From assembly GCA_044866775.1 (NCBI GenBank), contig JBIOUG010000080.1, positions 1 through 64,000 of the forward strand: a stretch of 64,000 nt of DNA. The letters run 5' to 3'. The translations under genes were made by a program, and so were the position numbers. Origin of the DNA: DASUNQ01 sp044866775 (GTDB lineage: Bacteria; Acidobacteriota; Thermoanaerobaculia; Multivoradales; UBA5704). Shown piece after piece: positions 27,184-34,632 of this stretch (the stretch's first letter is position 1; each line of letters starts with the position of its first letter). Under the pieces are notes generated by a model, which made no database searches, was not told where the DNA came from, and saw only the letters and a list, made by a program, of their open reading frames with translations.

Positions 27184-28989
27184 CTAGGAAGCGACTGCCC
27201 GCTTGCCCTGGTCGGCGCCGGAGTAGAGCCGGTCGATGATCGGGCCGTACTTCTCGTTGATCACCCGCCGCTTGACCTTCTGCGTCGGCGTCAGCTCGCC
27301 GGTCTCCAGCGTGAACTCCTGCGGCAGCAGGTCCCAGGCCACGATCTGCTCGTAGTGGGCGAGGTTCTTGTTGACCGCGTCGACCTCCTTGCCGTACATC
27401 TCGCGCACCCGCCGGTCGGCCAGGATCGCCTCGTTGCTCGAGATGTCGATCCCCTGCTTCTCGGCCCAAGGGCGCAGCGCCTCGAAGTCCGGCACCAGGA
27501 GCGCCGAGAGGAACTGGCGCCGGTCGCCGATCACCACCGCCTGGCCGATGAAACGGCTGCTCTTCAGAGCGTTCTCGATCGGCGCCGGGGCGACGTTTTT
27601 GCCGTAGGCGTTGACGATCAGCTCCTTCTTGCGGTCGGTGATGCGCAGGAACCCCTCGTCGTCCACCTCGCCGATGTCGCCGGTGTGGAACCAACCGTCG
27701 GGGTCGATCACCTCGGCCGTCCCGGCGGGGTTGTTCCAGTAGCCCTTCATGATGTTGGGGCCGCGGGCGAGGATCTCGCCGTCCTCGGCGATCCGCACCT
27801 CGACGTCCCGGATCGGGCGGCCGACGGTCCCCAGCGTGACGTGCTTCGGGGTGTTGACCGAGATGACCGGCGAGGTCTCCGAGAGGCCGTAGCCCTCGTA
27901 GATCGGGACGCCGACGCCCCAGAAGAACTCGGCCACGTCCTTCGCCAGCGGCGCGCCGCCCGAGAGCGCGAACTCGAAGCGGCCGCCCAGCCGCTCGCGG
28001 ATCTTGTGGAAGACCAGCTTGTCGGCGAGGCCGAGCTTGAGGCCGAGGAGCCCCGGGGGCTTGGTGAGCTTGAGCCGCCAGGGGAGCGCCGCGCGCGCCA
28101 CCCCCTGCGCCCAGCGGAAGATCTTCTGCTTGCCCGGCGAGCTCGCCGCCACGTTCTCCTGCACCCGCGACAGCACCTTCTCGTAGACCCGCGGCACCGA
28201 GACGAAGACGTGCGGCTTGACCTCGCCCAGGTTCTGGGCGACGGTCTGCACCGACTCGGCGTAGGCGATGGTGCAGCCCATGTAGAAGTAGGCGTAGTCG
28301 ACCGTCCGCTCGAAGGAGTGTGAGAGCGGGAGGAAGGACAGGCTGGTGAAGCGCCCCTCGACCGGCAGCGCCTCCATCGCGGCGACCACGTTCGAGGCGA
28401 TGTTGCCGTGGGTGAGCATCACGCCCTTGGGCTTGCCGGTCGTGCCGCTGGTGTAGATGAGGGTGGCGAGATCGTCGGGCTTCGGGGTGCGCGCGCGCTC
28501 CTCGAACCAGGCCGCGTCGACGCCGTCGCCTCGCCCCATGAGGTCGGTGAACTTGGTGACGCGCGGGTCGCTCGAGGTGCCGCGGATCGCAACCCAGTGC
28601 TCGACGGCGGGCGTCTGGGCGCTCTGGCCGAGGAGGCCGTCGAGGTGCGCCTGGCTCTCGAGGAAGAGGATCTTGGCGCCGCAGTCGTTGGCGATGAAGG
28701 CCGCCTGGTCGGGGAGGAGGGTGGGGTAGATCGGCACCGTCACCGCGCCCAGGCAGAGGGTCGCGAAGTCGATCGTCGGCCAGTGCGGCGCGTTGTCCGA
28801 CATCAGGCCGACGCGGTCACCCGGCCGGACGCCGAGATCGTGCAGCGCCTTGGCGAGGCGGCGCACGCGGTCGACCAGCTCTGCGGTCGAGACCGGCTCG
28901 TAGCGGCCGCCGGCCTTGTGCAGCAGACACTCCGGCTTGTTGTATCCAGCCGCCTTCAGGAACAGCTCCGAGAGGGTGCGGATCGACAT
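27184..28989 (-). CDS. Long-chain fatty acid--CoA ligase (FadD/ACSL type)
   Basis: AMP-forming ligase that activates fatty acids as CoA thioesters. The P-loop-like motif is LIYTSGTTGKPKGVMLTHGN. SFLPLSHSFER, YEGYGLSETSP and DGWFHTGDIGEVDDEGFLRI are the adenylation core. The C-terminal lysine motif is TPTQKVKRRVINEKY. The 601-residue length and absence of a signal peptide fit a peripheral membrane enzyme. It is upstream of the FadJ-type gene with 60 bases between, probably one operon for fatty acid catabolism. Confidence 0.94.
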   Translation of the reverse strand: MSIRTLSELFLKAAGYNKPECLLHKAGGRYEPVSTAELVDRVRRLAKALHDLGVRPGDRVGLMSDNAPHWPTIDFATLCLGAVTVPIYPTLLPDQAAFIANDCGAKILFLESQAHLDGLLGQSAQTPAVEHWVAIRGTSSDPRVTKFTDLMGRGDGVDAAWFEERARTPKPDDLATLIYTSGTTGKPKGVMLTHGNIASNVVAAMEALPVEGRFTSLSFLPLSHSFERTVDYAYFYMGCTIAYAESVQTVAQNLGEVKPHVFVSVPRVYEKVLSRVQENVAASSPGKQKIFRWAQGVARAALPWRLKLTKPPGLLGLKLGLADKLVFHKIRERLGGRFEFALSGGAPLAKDVAEFFWGVGVPIYEGYGLSETSPVISVNTPKHVTLGTVGRPIRDVEVRIAEDGEILARGPNIMKGYWNNPAGTAEVIDPDGWFHTGDIGEVDDEGFLRITDRKKELIVNAYGKNVAPAPIENALKSSRFIGQAVVIGDRRQFLSALLVPDFEALRPWAEKQGIDISSNEAILADRRVREMYGKEVDAVNKNLAHYEQIVAWDLLPQEFTLETGELTPTQKVKRRVINEKYGPIIDRLYSGADQGKRAVAS

Positions 28990-29097
28990 CTGTCCCTCCT
29001 CTGGCAGGTGCGCGCGGCATCATAGCGCAGGACCTTGACCGCAAAGGACCTGGCCGCTATCCTTGCCCGTCTGTCCGCGTCAGCCGTGGACTCCCGT

Positions 29098-29174
29098 CGG
29101 GGCGTAGCTCAGCTTGGTAGAGCGCACGGTTCGGGACCGTGAGGCCGGAGGTTCAAATCCTCTCGCCCCGACCA
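29098..29174 (+). tRNA. tRNA-Pro (anticodon CGG)
   Basis: A complete 77-base cloverleaf. The acceptor stem CGGGGCG pairs fully with CGCCCCG. The D arm has GCTC/GAGC, and the anticodon stem CACGG/CCGTG encloses the loop TTCGGGA with anticodon CGG and G37. The T-arm contains GGTTCAAATCC. The discriminator A and CCA end are encoded. It reads proline codon CCG, the expected frequent codon at this GC content. It stands alone between the ligase and histidine kinase genes; no integrase is adjacent. Confidence 0.97.
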
Positions 29175-29272
29175 GTCTTCTGAGGCTCAAATTTCAGCAG
29201 CGAAGGAGGTCGCGGCGCTGAGGCAGACGGCGCGAGTAAGCCTCGGCGGAGGAAGCACATCGGGCAGGTCTG

Positions 29273-30259
29273 TCAGGGCCGTGGAAGCTGGAGTCGGGCG
29301 CGCGTCCCGCCGAGCGGCGAGGTCTCCAGCGTGACAGAACCACCGTAGAGCTCGGCGAGATCGCTGACGATGGCGAGACCGAGCCCTGAGCCCCGGACCT
29401 GCTGGTCGGCCCGCACCCCTCGCTGCAGCACCCGAGCGCGCATCGACGGATCGAGGCCCGGCCCGTCGTCATCCACCGCGATGACGAGTCGGGCGTCTTC
29501 GAGGGATGACGAGATGGCGACTCGCGAGCGCGCCCACTTGCACGCGTTGTCGAGCAGGTTCCCCAGCATCTCGTCGAGGTCTTCTCTGCGGCCCCGGATT
29601 TCGTGCGCGGGCGAGACATCGGTGTCAATCGCGAGCTCGCGCGCCGCGTGCAGGCGCCGCATCGTGCGCACCAGACCTTCCACGGACGGCCGGACGGAGC
29701 AGCGGAGCCCCGGCGCTGCACGTGCCGAAGCCGTCGCCCGTGCGCGAGCCAGGTGATAGTCGACCTGCCGCTGCATGCGCTCGACCAGCTGACGGAGCGT
29801 CGTCGCGAGATCGCGATGGCCTTCGGCGTCGGCCTGTTCTGCCTCTTGCGCGAGCACCGCGAGGGGCGTCTTCAATCCGTGCGCGAGGTCTCCTGCCGTG
29901 GCGAGGGCTCGCGCCACCGCACGCTCGCGATCCTCGAGCAGCCCATTCAGATCGTTCACCAGCGGCTGCACTTCGCTCGGATAGTCGCCTTCGATTCTCT
30001 GGCTGCGTCCCTCGCGCACCGAAGACAGGCTCGCGCGAAGGCTCCACAGCGGCGCCACCGCTCTTTGAACGAGGAACAAGCCCCCCAGGATGAAGGCTGC
30101 GGCGAAGATCCCCATCGCGGTGTGATACGTCACACCGGGCATCGCGAGCTCCGGATGATTGCGGGTGATCTTGAGCAGCAGCGCCGTGACCACGACGAAC
30201 ACCGCGGTCATCCAGACCAGCGCTCCGACGAAGAGGCGAGCGCGGAGCGAGCCCTTCAC
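29273..30259 (-). CDS. Sensor histidine kinase, PhoQ-like
   Basis: Membrane sensor kinase, 328 residues. Two membrane segments (about 10-31 and 47-66) flank a very short periplasmic loop, so a large external sensor domain is absent. HAMP-like sequence follows. The phospho-acceptor is H127 in DLAHGLKTPLAVL. N box NLLDNACKWA, G1 DDGPGLD and G2 GSGLGLAIVSDL are intact. The start overlaps the regulator stop by 4 bases (ATGA). It is transcribed after the regulator as a coupled two-component pair. Confidence 0.92.
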   Translation of the reverse strand: MKGSLRARLFVGALVWMTAVFVVVTALLLKITRNHPELAMPGVTYHTAMGIFAAAFILGGLFLVQRAVAPLWSLRASLSSVREGRSQRIEGDYPSEVQPLVNDLNGLLEDRERAVARALATAGDLAHGLKTPLAVLAQEAEQADAEGHRDLATTLRQLVERMQRQVDYHLARARATASARAAPGLRCSVRPSVEGLVRTMRRLHAARELAIDTDVSPAHEIRGRREDLDEMLGNLLDNACKWARSRVAISSSLEDARLVIAVDDDGPGLDPSMRARVLQRGVRADQQVRGSGLGLAIVSDLAELYGGSVTLETSPLGGTRARLQLPRP

Positions 30260-30918
30260 GACTCCGTCCCGATGCGATATCCGAGTCCGCGTACGGTCTC
30301 GATCGTCGCGGCACCGAGCTTCCGCCTGAGACGGGCGATGAACACCTCTACGGTGTTCGAATCGCGGTCGAACGTCTGCGCGTAGATGTGTTCGACGAGC
30401 TCGGCCTGGGAGACGACGCGGCCGCGGTGGTGCATGAGATACGAGAGCACGCGAAGCTCATGACTGGTCAGCTTCACCGGCTGGCCATCGAGAGTGACCT
30501 GCGACGTTCTCGGGTCGAGCACCACTCCGCCGGACCGCAGCTCGGGCGTGAGCTGTCCGCTCGAACGCCGGATCAGGGCGCGCAACCGCGCCAGCAGCTC
30601 CTCCATCTGGAACGGCTTGGTGAGGTAGTCGTCGGCGCCGCCGTCGATGCCGCGCACCTTCTCGCTCCAGCTTCCGCGGGCGGTGAGCACCAGTACCGGC
30701 ACCGCCATGCCGCCGGCGCGCCAGCGCTCGAGCAGCGTCAACCCGTCGATGCGCGGCAACCCGAGATCGAGGATGACCGCGTCGTAGCGCTCGGTGCTGG
30801 CGAGAAAGTCGCCGCGCTCTCCGTCCGTGGCGATGTCGGCCACATACCCGCGTTCTCCGAGTGTGGCGGCGAGCCGGCTGGCCAGCAGCGGCTCATCCTC
30901 GACGATCAGGATTCTCAT
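30256..30918 (-). CDS. OmpR/PhoP-family response regulator
   Basis: Two-domain transcription factor, 220 residues. The receiver has acidic residues in VEDEP, phospho-acceptor D51 in VILDLGLPRIDG and lysine in YLTKPFQMEE. The C-terminal winged helix has LTSHELRVLSYLMHHRGRVV and VEVFIARLRRKLG. It is first in the operon with the kinase. The palindrome at 31693-31720, upstream of two DUF4386 genes, is a candidate target, but no binding site can be assigned from sequence. Confidence 0.94.
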   Translation of the reverse strand: MRILIVEDEPLLASRLAATLGERGYVADIATDGERGDFLASTERYDAVILDLGLPRIDGLTLLERWRAGGMAVPVLVLTARGSWSEKVRGIDGGADDYLTKPFQMEELLARLRALIRRSSGQLTPELRSGGVVLDPRTSQVTLDGQPVKLTSHELRVLSYLMHHRGRVVSQAELVEHIYAQTFDRDSNTVEVFIARLRRKLGAATIETVRGLGYRIGTES

Positions 30919-30966
30919 TCTCGACCGCGGCCAGGCGCTGCTGACCGACGGCGCCCATTGTAGGCG

Positions 30967-31668
30967 TCAGGGGCTGGCGCTGGGCTCGCGCGGCCGAAGT
31001 CCCTTGACCAGAAGCCAGAGCGCGGTGGCGACCTCCGCGACCAAGCCGGGCAGCCCCACCAGTTTCAGCTGAGCAATGTACTGCGGATAGACGAACATCA
31101 CGGCGCTCATGGGGACCAGCAGGGCCGTGCCAACGATGCCGAGACGAGCAAGCGCGCCCGGCAGGTACCGCGAGCGCAGGAACAGCAAGAAGAAGAGCGT
31201 CGAGCCCGCGCCCTGGAACATCCAGGCGACCTCGACGCCCTCACCCGCGCCCCGCGTCATCACCGACACGAGCGTGCGCAGCTGCTCGGTCGTGAACAGG
31301 CCTTCCGTCGCCGACGCCCTGTAGAGCCACGCCTGTGCGACACGGAACATCAGGCTTGCCGCGCCCACGAATGACGCGCCGAGCCGCAGGCACAGCGCGA
31401 GCTGCGCGAGGCGTTTGTTCACCGGCTCGAGCACGACGTACAACGCGAAGGCCAGGATGCCGATCGCGATCCACGCGAGCCCGACCTCGAGCAGCGAAAC
31501 GCGCCAGAGCAAGTCGTTCTCCGTGGCGTAGCGCGCTTTTTCGGCGAAGCTCTCGCCGCTGCGGGCGATGATCGTCACGCTGTCCCCCAGGCCCTGCAGG
31601 ACGTAGTTCGCGAGAAGACAGATGCCCGCCAGACGGGCGTAGGTTCGTTGCTCGGGTGTCGGATCCAT
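30967..31668 (-). CDS. DUF4386 family membrane protein
   Basis: Integral membrane protein of unknown function, 233 residues, with about six hydrophobic segments. RTYARLAGICLLANYVLQGL is the family N-terminus. The C-terminal GIVGTALLVPMSAVMFVYPQ and GLPGLVAEVATALWLLVKGL match the usual last helices. It is divergent from a second DUF4386 gene at 31832 and lies 48 bases from the start of the response regulator gene on the same strand, so it may be co-transcribed into the two-component operon. Confidence 0.85.
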   Translation of the reverse strand: MDPTPEQRTYARLAGICLLANYVLQGLGDSVTIIARSGESFAEKARYATENDLLWRVSLLEVGLAWIAIGILAFALYVVLEPVNKRLAQLALCLRLGASFVGAASLMFRVAQAWLYRASATEGLFTTEQLRTLVSVMTRGAGEGVEVAWMFQGAGSTLFFLLFLRSRYLPGALARLGIVGTALLVPMSAVMFVYPQYIAQLKLVGLPGLVAEVATALWLLVKGLRPREPSASP

Positions 31669-31692
31669 GTCGGCCAGCGTAGGGCGTTTCTG

Positions 31693-31720
31693 CTGAACGG
31701 CCGCTGAACAGGCCGTTCAG
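31693..31720. promoter_or_regulatory. Operator-like palindrome between divergent DUF4386 genes
   Basis: CTGAACGGCC and GGCCGTTCAG are perfect 10-bp inverted arms with an 8-base spacer that itself contains CTGAAC. Two more GTTCAG hexamers follow at 31721-31732. The cluster lies 25 bases from one start and 112 from the other. This is typical of a dimeric regulator site controlling both genes. The regulator is unknown; the adjacent PhoP-like regulator is one candidate. Confidence 0.6.
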
Positions 31721-31831
31721 GTTCAGTTCAGCAAAGACTCGCCACGATGGCGGCCCGCAACGGAGGGTCCGCCGCCGCCGCCCGTTGCCGGTGAACGTCC
31801 GACACGATTCGATGCTACCGAGGGAGCAAAC

Positions 31832-32545
31832 ATGAGATCGACTCAGCAACTAGCGCGCGTCGCCGGTTTCCTCTACGTACTGATGGCGCTCATCGCGCCG
31901 ATCGGCCTGCTGTACGTGCCCGGCAAGCTGATCGTCGCCCGCGACGCAGCCGCGACGGCGGCGAATATCCGTGACTCCGGGTGGCTGCTCCGCCTCGGCA
32001 TCGCCAGCGAGCTCAGCCACCAGGTCATCGGCCTGTTCCTCGTTCTGGTGCTCTACCGCCTGTTCAAGGAAGTCGATGAGAGCCTGGCGCGGCAGATGGT
32101 GATCTTCGGCGGCGTGGTCTCCGTTCCCATCATGTTCGTCAACGTGCTCAACGAGATCGCCGCGCTGGTCCTGGTCCGCGGCGCTGGCTTCCTGACAGCC
32201 TTCGACCGGCCTCAGTTGGACGCCTTGGCCTACCTGTTCCTGCACCTGCACAACCAGGGCATCAGCGTCGCGTCGGTGTTCTGGGGCCTCTGGCTCTTCC
32301 CCTTCGGCCTGCTCGTCATCCGCTCGGGGTTCATCCCTCGCGCGTTCGGCTTCCTGCTGTTGATCGCCGGCGCCGCCTACCTGGCCAGCGCCTTCGCGAC
32401 CCTGATCGTGCCCCGCTACGCGTCGCTCGTGGGTAGGGTCGCCCTGCCGCTCGAGGCGGCCGAGCTGCCTATCATCTTCTGGCTCGTCATCTGGGGCGCC
32501 CGGTCGCGCCGGCCACCCGTTGAAGCGGCGTTCGCACCAGGCTGA
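31832..32545 (+). CDS. DUF4386 family membrane protein
   Basis: Second DUF4386 protein, 237 residues, about six membrane helices. ARVAGFLYVLMALIAPIGLL and NIRDSGWLLRLGIASELSHQ are typical of the family; GLWLFPFGLLVIRSGFIPR and FGFLLLIAGAAYLASAF form the conserved C-terminal part. A GGGAGCAA sequence lies 4-11 bases before the ATG. It is divergent from, and only distantly similar to, the other copy. Function unknown. Confidence 0.88.
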   Translation: MRSTQQLARVAGFLYVLMALIAPIGLLYVPGKLIVARDAAATAANIRDSGWLLRLGIASELSHQVIGLFLVLVLYRLFKEVDESLARQMVIFGGVVSVPIMFVNVLNEIAALVLVRGAGFLTAFDRPQLDALAYLFLHLHNQGISVASVFWGLWLFPFGLLVIRSGFIPRAFGFLLLIAGAAYLASAFATLIVPRYASLVGRVALPLEAAELPIIFWLVIWGARSRRPPVEAAFAPG

Positions 32546-32638
32546 GCAGCCGCCAGGAGGTGCCAACCTCCTCGGAAACACTGGTCTGGAAGTCGATCTG
32601 GTTAGTCGCAATCGCGCTCCCCCCGGAGATAGACGGAA

Positions 32639-33622
32639 GTGAGCATGCGCAGATATCTGAAGATTGTGTTCCTGTCCATTGTGAGCGCCGCGGGCCTATT
32701 CGCAGGTCTCGCGTTCTTGGCGTTACGGCACTCCTTGCCGCCCATGCCGAAGCTGGCCGGCAGGATCGAGCGCGGCGCGTTGGAACATGGCGGGCGAAGG
32801 CGTACCTGGATCGCGTATTTGCCCCCGAAGCCGGCGGCACACCTTGCCCTCCTCATCGCGCTGCACAGCTCGATGGGCACGGGCGAGCAGGCGCGCGCCG
32901 GTTTTGGGTATGACTTCGATCTCCTTGCGGATCAGCACGGTTTCATCGCCGTCTATCCGCAGGGCTACGAAGGCCACTGGAACGATTGCAAAGTGAAGGG
33001 GCCCTATGCGGCCAAGCGCGAGAACATCGATGACGTGGGATTCCTGTACGCCCTGGTGGATCGCCTCGTAACGGACCACAACGCCGATCGCGCGCGCGTC
33101 TACATCACCGGCATCTCGAACGGCGGGTCGATGACGTTGTGCCTCGCATTCCAGGCGCCGGACTTCGCGCGCGCATACGCCGCCGTCGTCTCCAGTGTGC
33201 CCGCACTAGAGAACATGGCCGTCACGCCGAAGGGCCAGCCCGTGTCCATCCTGTTCATGAACGGCACGAGCGACCCCATCAACCCGTGGCAGGGCGGCGA
33301 CGTGGTCCTCTGGCCTGTCCTGGGAAACCGCGGGCCGGTGCTGTCCGCGCATGCGAGCGTCGACTACTTTCGGAAGCTCGCAGGCCTCGAAGGCGCGCCC
33401 CAGGTGACGCAATTCCCGGACCGCGATCCCGGTGACGGGAGCACCGCAGAGCGTTCGTTATGGTCCGCACCCGGCAAGCGCAGCGTCGCGCTCTACACCA
33501 TCGAAGGCGGCGGCCACGGCGTCCCGCATCCGGCCACGTACGGCCGGCGCCTGCTTGGCAATTCCAACCGGGACATCCGCGCCGCAAACGAGATTTGGGA
33601 GTTCTTCCAGTCGGCGCCGTAG
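32639..33622 (+). CDS. LpqC-type alpha/beta hydrolase (PHB depolymerase/feruloyl esterase family)
   Basis: Predicted exported or membrane-anchored esterase of the polyhydroxybutyrate depolymerase family. A single N-terminal hydrophobic segment (IVFLSIVSAAGLFAGLAFLA) lacks a clear lipobox. The core has LLIALHSSMGTG, the nucleophile motif GISNGGS and FMNGTSDPINPWQGG with a likely catalytic Asp. The His is probably in GGGHGVPHP. Two start codons are close (GTG 32639, ATG 32645); either gives about 325-327 residues. Codon use is less GC-biased than its neighbours, hinting at transfer. The natural ester substrate is unknown. Confidence 0.85.
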   Translation: MSMRRYLKIVFLSIVSAAGLFAGLAFLALRHSLPPMPKLAGRIERGALEHGGRRRTWIAYLPPKPAAHLALLIALHSSMGTGEQARAGFGYDFDLLADQHGFIAVYPQGYEGHWNDCKVKGPYAAKRENIDDVGFLYALVDRLVTDHNADRARVYITGISNGGSMTLCLAFQAPDFARAYAAVVSSVPALENMAVTPKGQPVSILFMNGTSDPINPWQGGDVVLWPVLGNRGPVLSAHASVDYFRKLAGLEGAPQVTQFPDRDPGDGSTAERSLWSAPGKRSVALYTIEGGGHGVPHPATYGRRLLGNSNRDIRAANEIWEFFQSAP

Positions 33623-33639
33623 TGAGGCAGCTCCTGTAG

Positions 33640-33994
33640 GGCGCCTCCACGTCGAGCTCCATCGTCTCGGTGCGCCGCTGCAGGGCCTCGCCCAGGCGGC
33701 TGACGCGTACGAACTCGGTCACCTCCTCGACTTCTGCACGCCCATCGCGTCGGCGGCCTTGCTCGCCAGTGCGCGGTCGAGCGACGCGTGCAGGTTGCTC
33801 GTCCCCGAGGCGTCGGGATCGTCCGGATTGTCGGGGAACACCTCGAACAGCGCCCGTCCGACGATCTCCTCGCGTGCCGTCCGCGTGGCGCGCAGGTAGC
33901 GTCGCTCGCGCCCAGGATCCGGAACTCCGGATCGGGCCGCAGGACGAGGAAAAGGCCGGGAGCGCTCTCGAAGAGGAGCTGGAAGTCGAGAGCT
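33640..33994 (-). pseudogene. PAS-domain sensor-kinase remnant
   Basis: On the minus strand LLFESAPGLFLVLRPDPEFR continues as ILGAS. It then needs one extra C (near 33905) to reach RYLRATRTAREEIVGRALFE and VFPDNPDDPDASGTSNLHAS. After ASKAADAMGVQK the sequence jumps to EEVTEFVRVSRLGEALQRRT, missing about 35 residues normally found between these PAS segments. No histidine kinase core follows. A frameshift, an internal deletion and truncation at both ends mark it as a relic. Confidence 0.85.
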
Positions 33995-34196
33995 CACGAC
34001 GCCGGTCGTGGTGCTCACCTCCTCGCGCGAGGAGCAGGACGTCGTCGAGAGCTATCGCCTGGGCGTCAACAGCTACATCGTCAAGCCGGTCGAGCTGCGC
34101 GAGGAGGCCGGGAACATCCCGCGTGCGGCGCGACGGCTGGGCCTCTCGCGCAGCGGTCTCTGCCGCAAGCTCAAGCGCCAGGAGCCCGAGGCGTGA
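33994..34196 (+). pseudogene. Chimeric response-regulator / Fis-HTH remnant
   Basis: A plus-strand fragment begins exactly where the minus-strand PAS relic ends. LTTPVVVLTSSREEQDVVES and YRLGVNSYIVKPV are the second half of a CheY-like receiver. They are fused directly to EEAGNIPRAARRLGLSRSGL and CRKLKRQ, the Fis-type helix-turn-helix end of an NtrC-like regulator. The AAA+ domain and first half of the receiver are missing. A GTG at 34008 could start a 62-residue peptide, and its stop overlaps the next gene by 4 bases. Probably the scar of a deletion-inversion. Confidence 0.8.
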
Positions 34197-34597
34197 TCCC
34201 GCCGGCCGCTCCGCTCCCGAGCGGCGAGGTCCTGATCGTCGACGACGAGGAGGCGATCACCTACGCCATGCGTCGCTACCTCCGCGCCGCCGGCTACCGC
34301 GTGGACACGGCGGCGAGCCGGCACGAGGCCGAGGAGCTGCTCGGCCGTCGCCGCTACGAGCTGCTGATCGCCGACCTGCGCCTGGCGCCCGGCGACGGCC
34401 TGCAGGGGCTCGATCTGCTGGCCTACGTGCGGCGGACGAGCCCGCGCACCAAGGCCGTCGTCCTCACCGCCTACGGCTCGCCCGAGCTGGAGGCCGAGTC
34501 GCGCGCGCGAGGGGCCTGCCACTTCCTCCACAAGCCGCAGCCGCTCGCCGACATCGCCCGCCTGGTCGAGCAGCTCCTCGACCCCGCCGCGTCCTAG
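34193..34597 (+). CDS. Stand-alone response regulator (receiver domain only)
   Basis: Single receiver domain of 134 residues. Acidic pocket in LIVDDEEAIT, phospho-acceptor D61 in LLIADLRLAPGDGLQG, Thr in VVLTAYGS and Lys in FLHKPQPLADI are all present. The GTG start overlaps the stop of the Fis-HTH fragment (GTGA). The receiver resembles those paired with NtrC-like systems. It has no output domain, so it may be the surviving part of the degraded neighbouring signalling locus. Confidence 0.85.
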   Translation: MIPPAAPLPSGEVLIVDDEEAITYAMRRYLRAAGYRVDTAASRHEAEELLGRRRYELLIADLRLAPGDGLQGLDLLAYVRRTSPRTKAVVLTAYGSPELEAESRARGACHFLHKPQPLADIARLVEQLLDPAAS

Positions 34598-34632
34598 CGC
34601 CGCCGGCCGGCGACCCCGGCGCCTGAGAGAGA

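Noticed and set aside
29098..29174. tRNA-Pro as an integration site for an element
   Set aside because: No integrase, no repeat of the tRNA 3' end nearby, and the flanking genes look like chromosomal metabolism and signalling genes.
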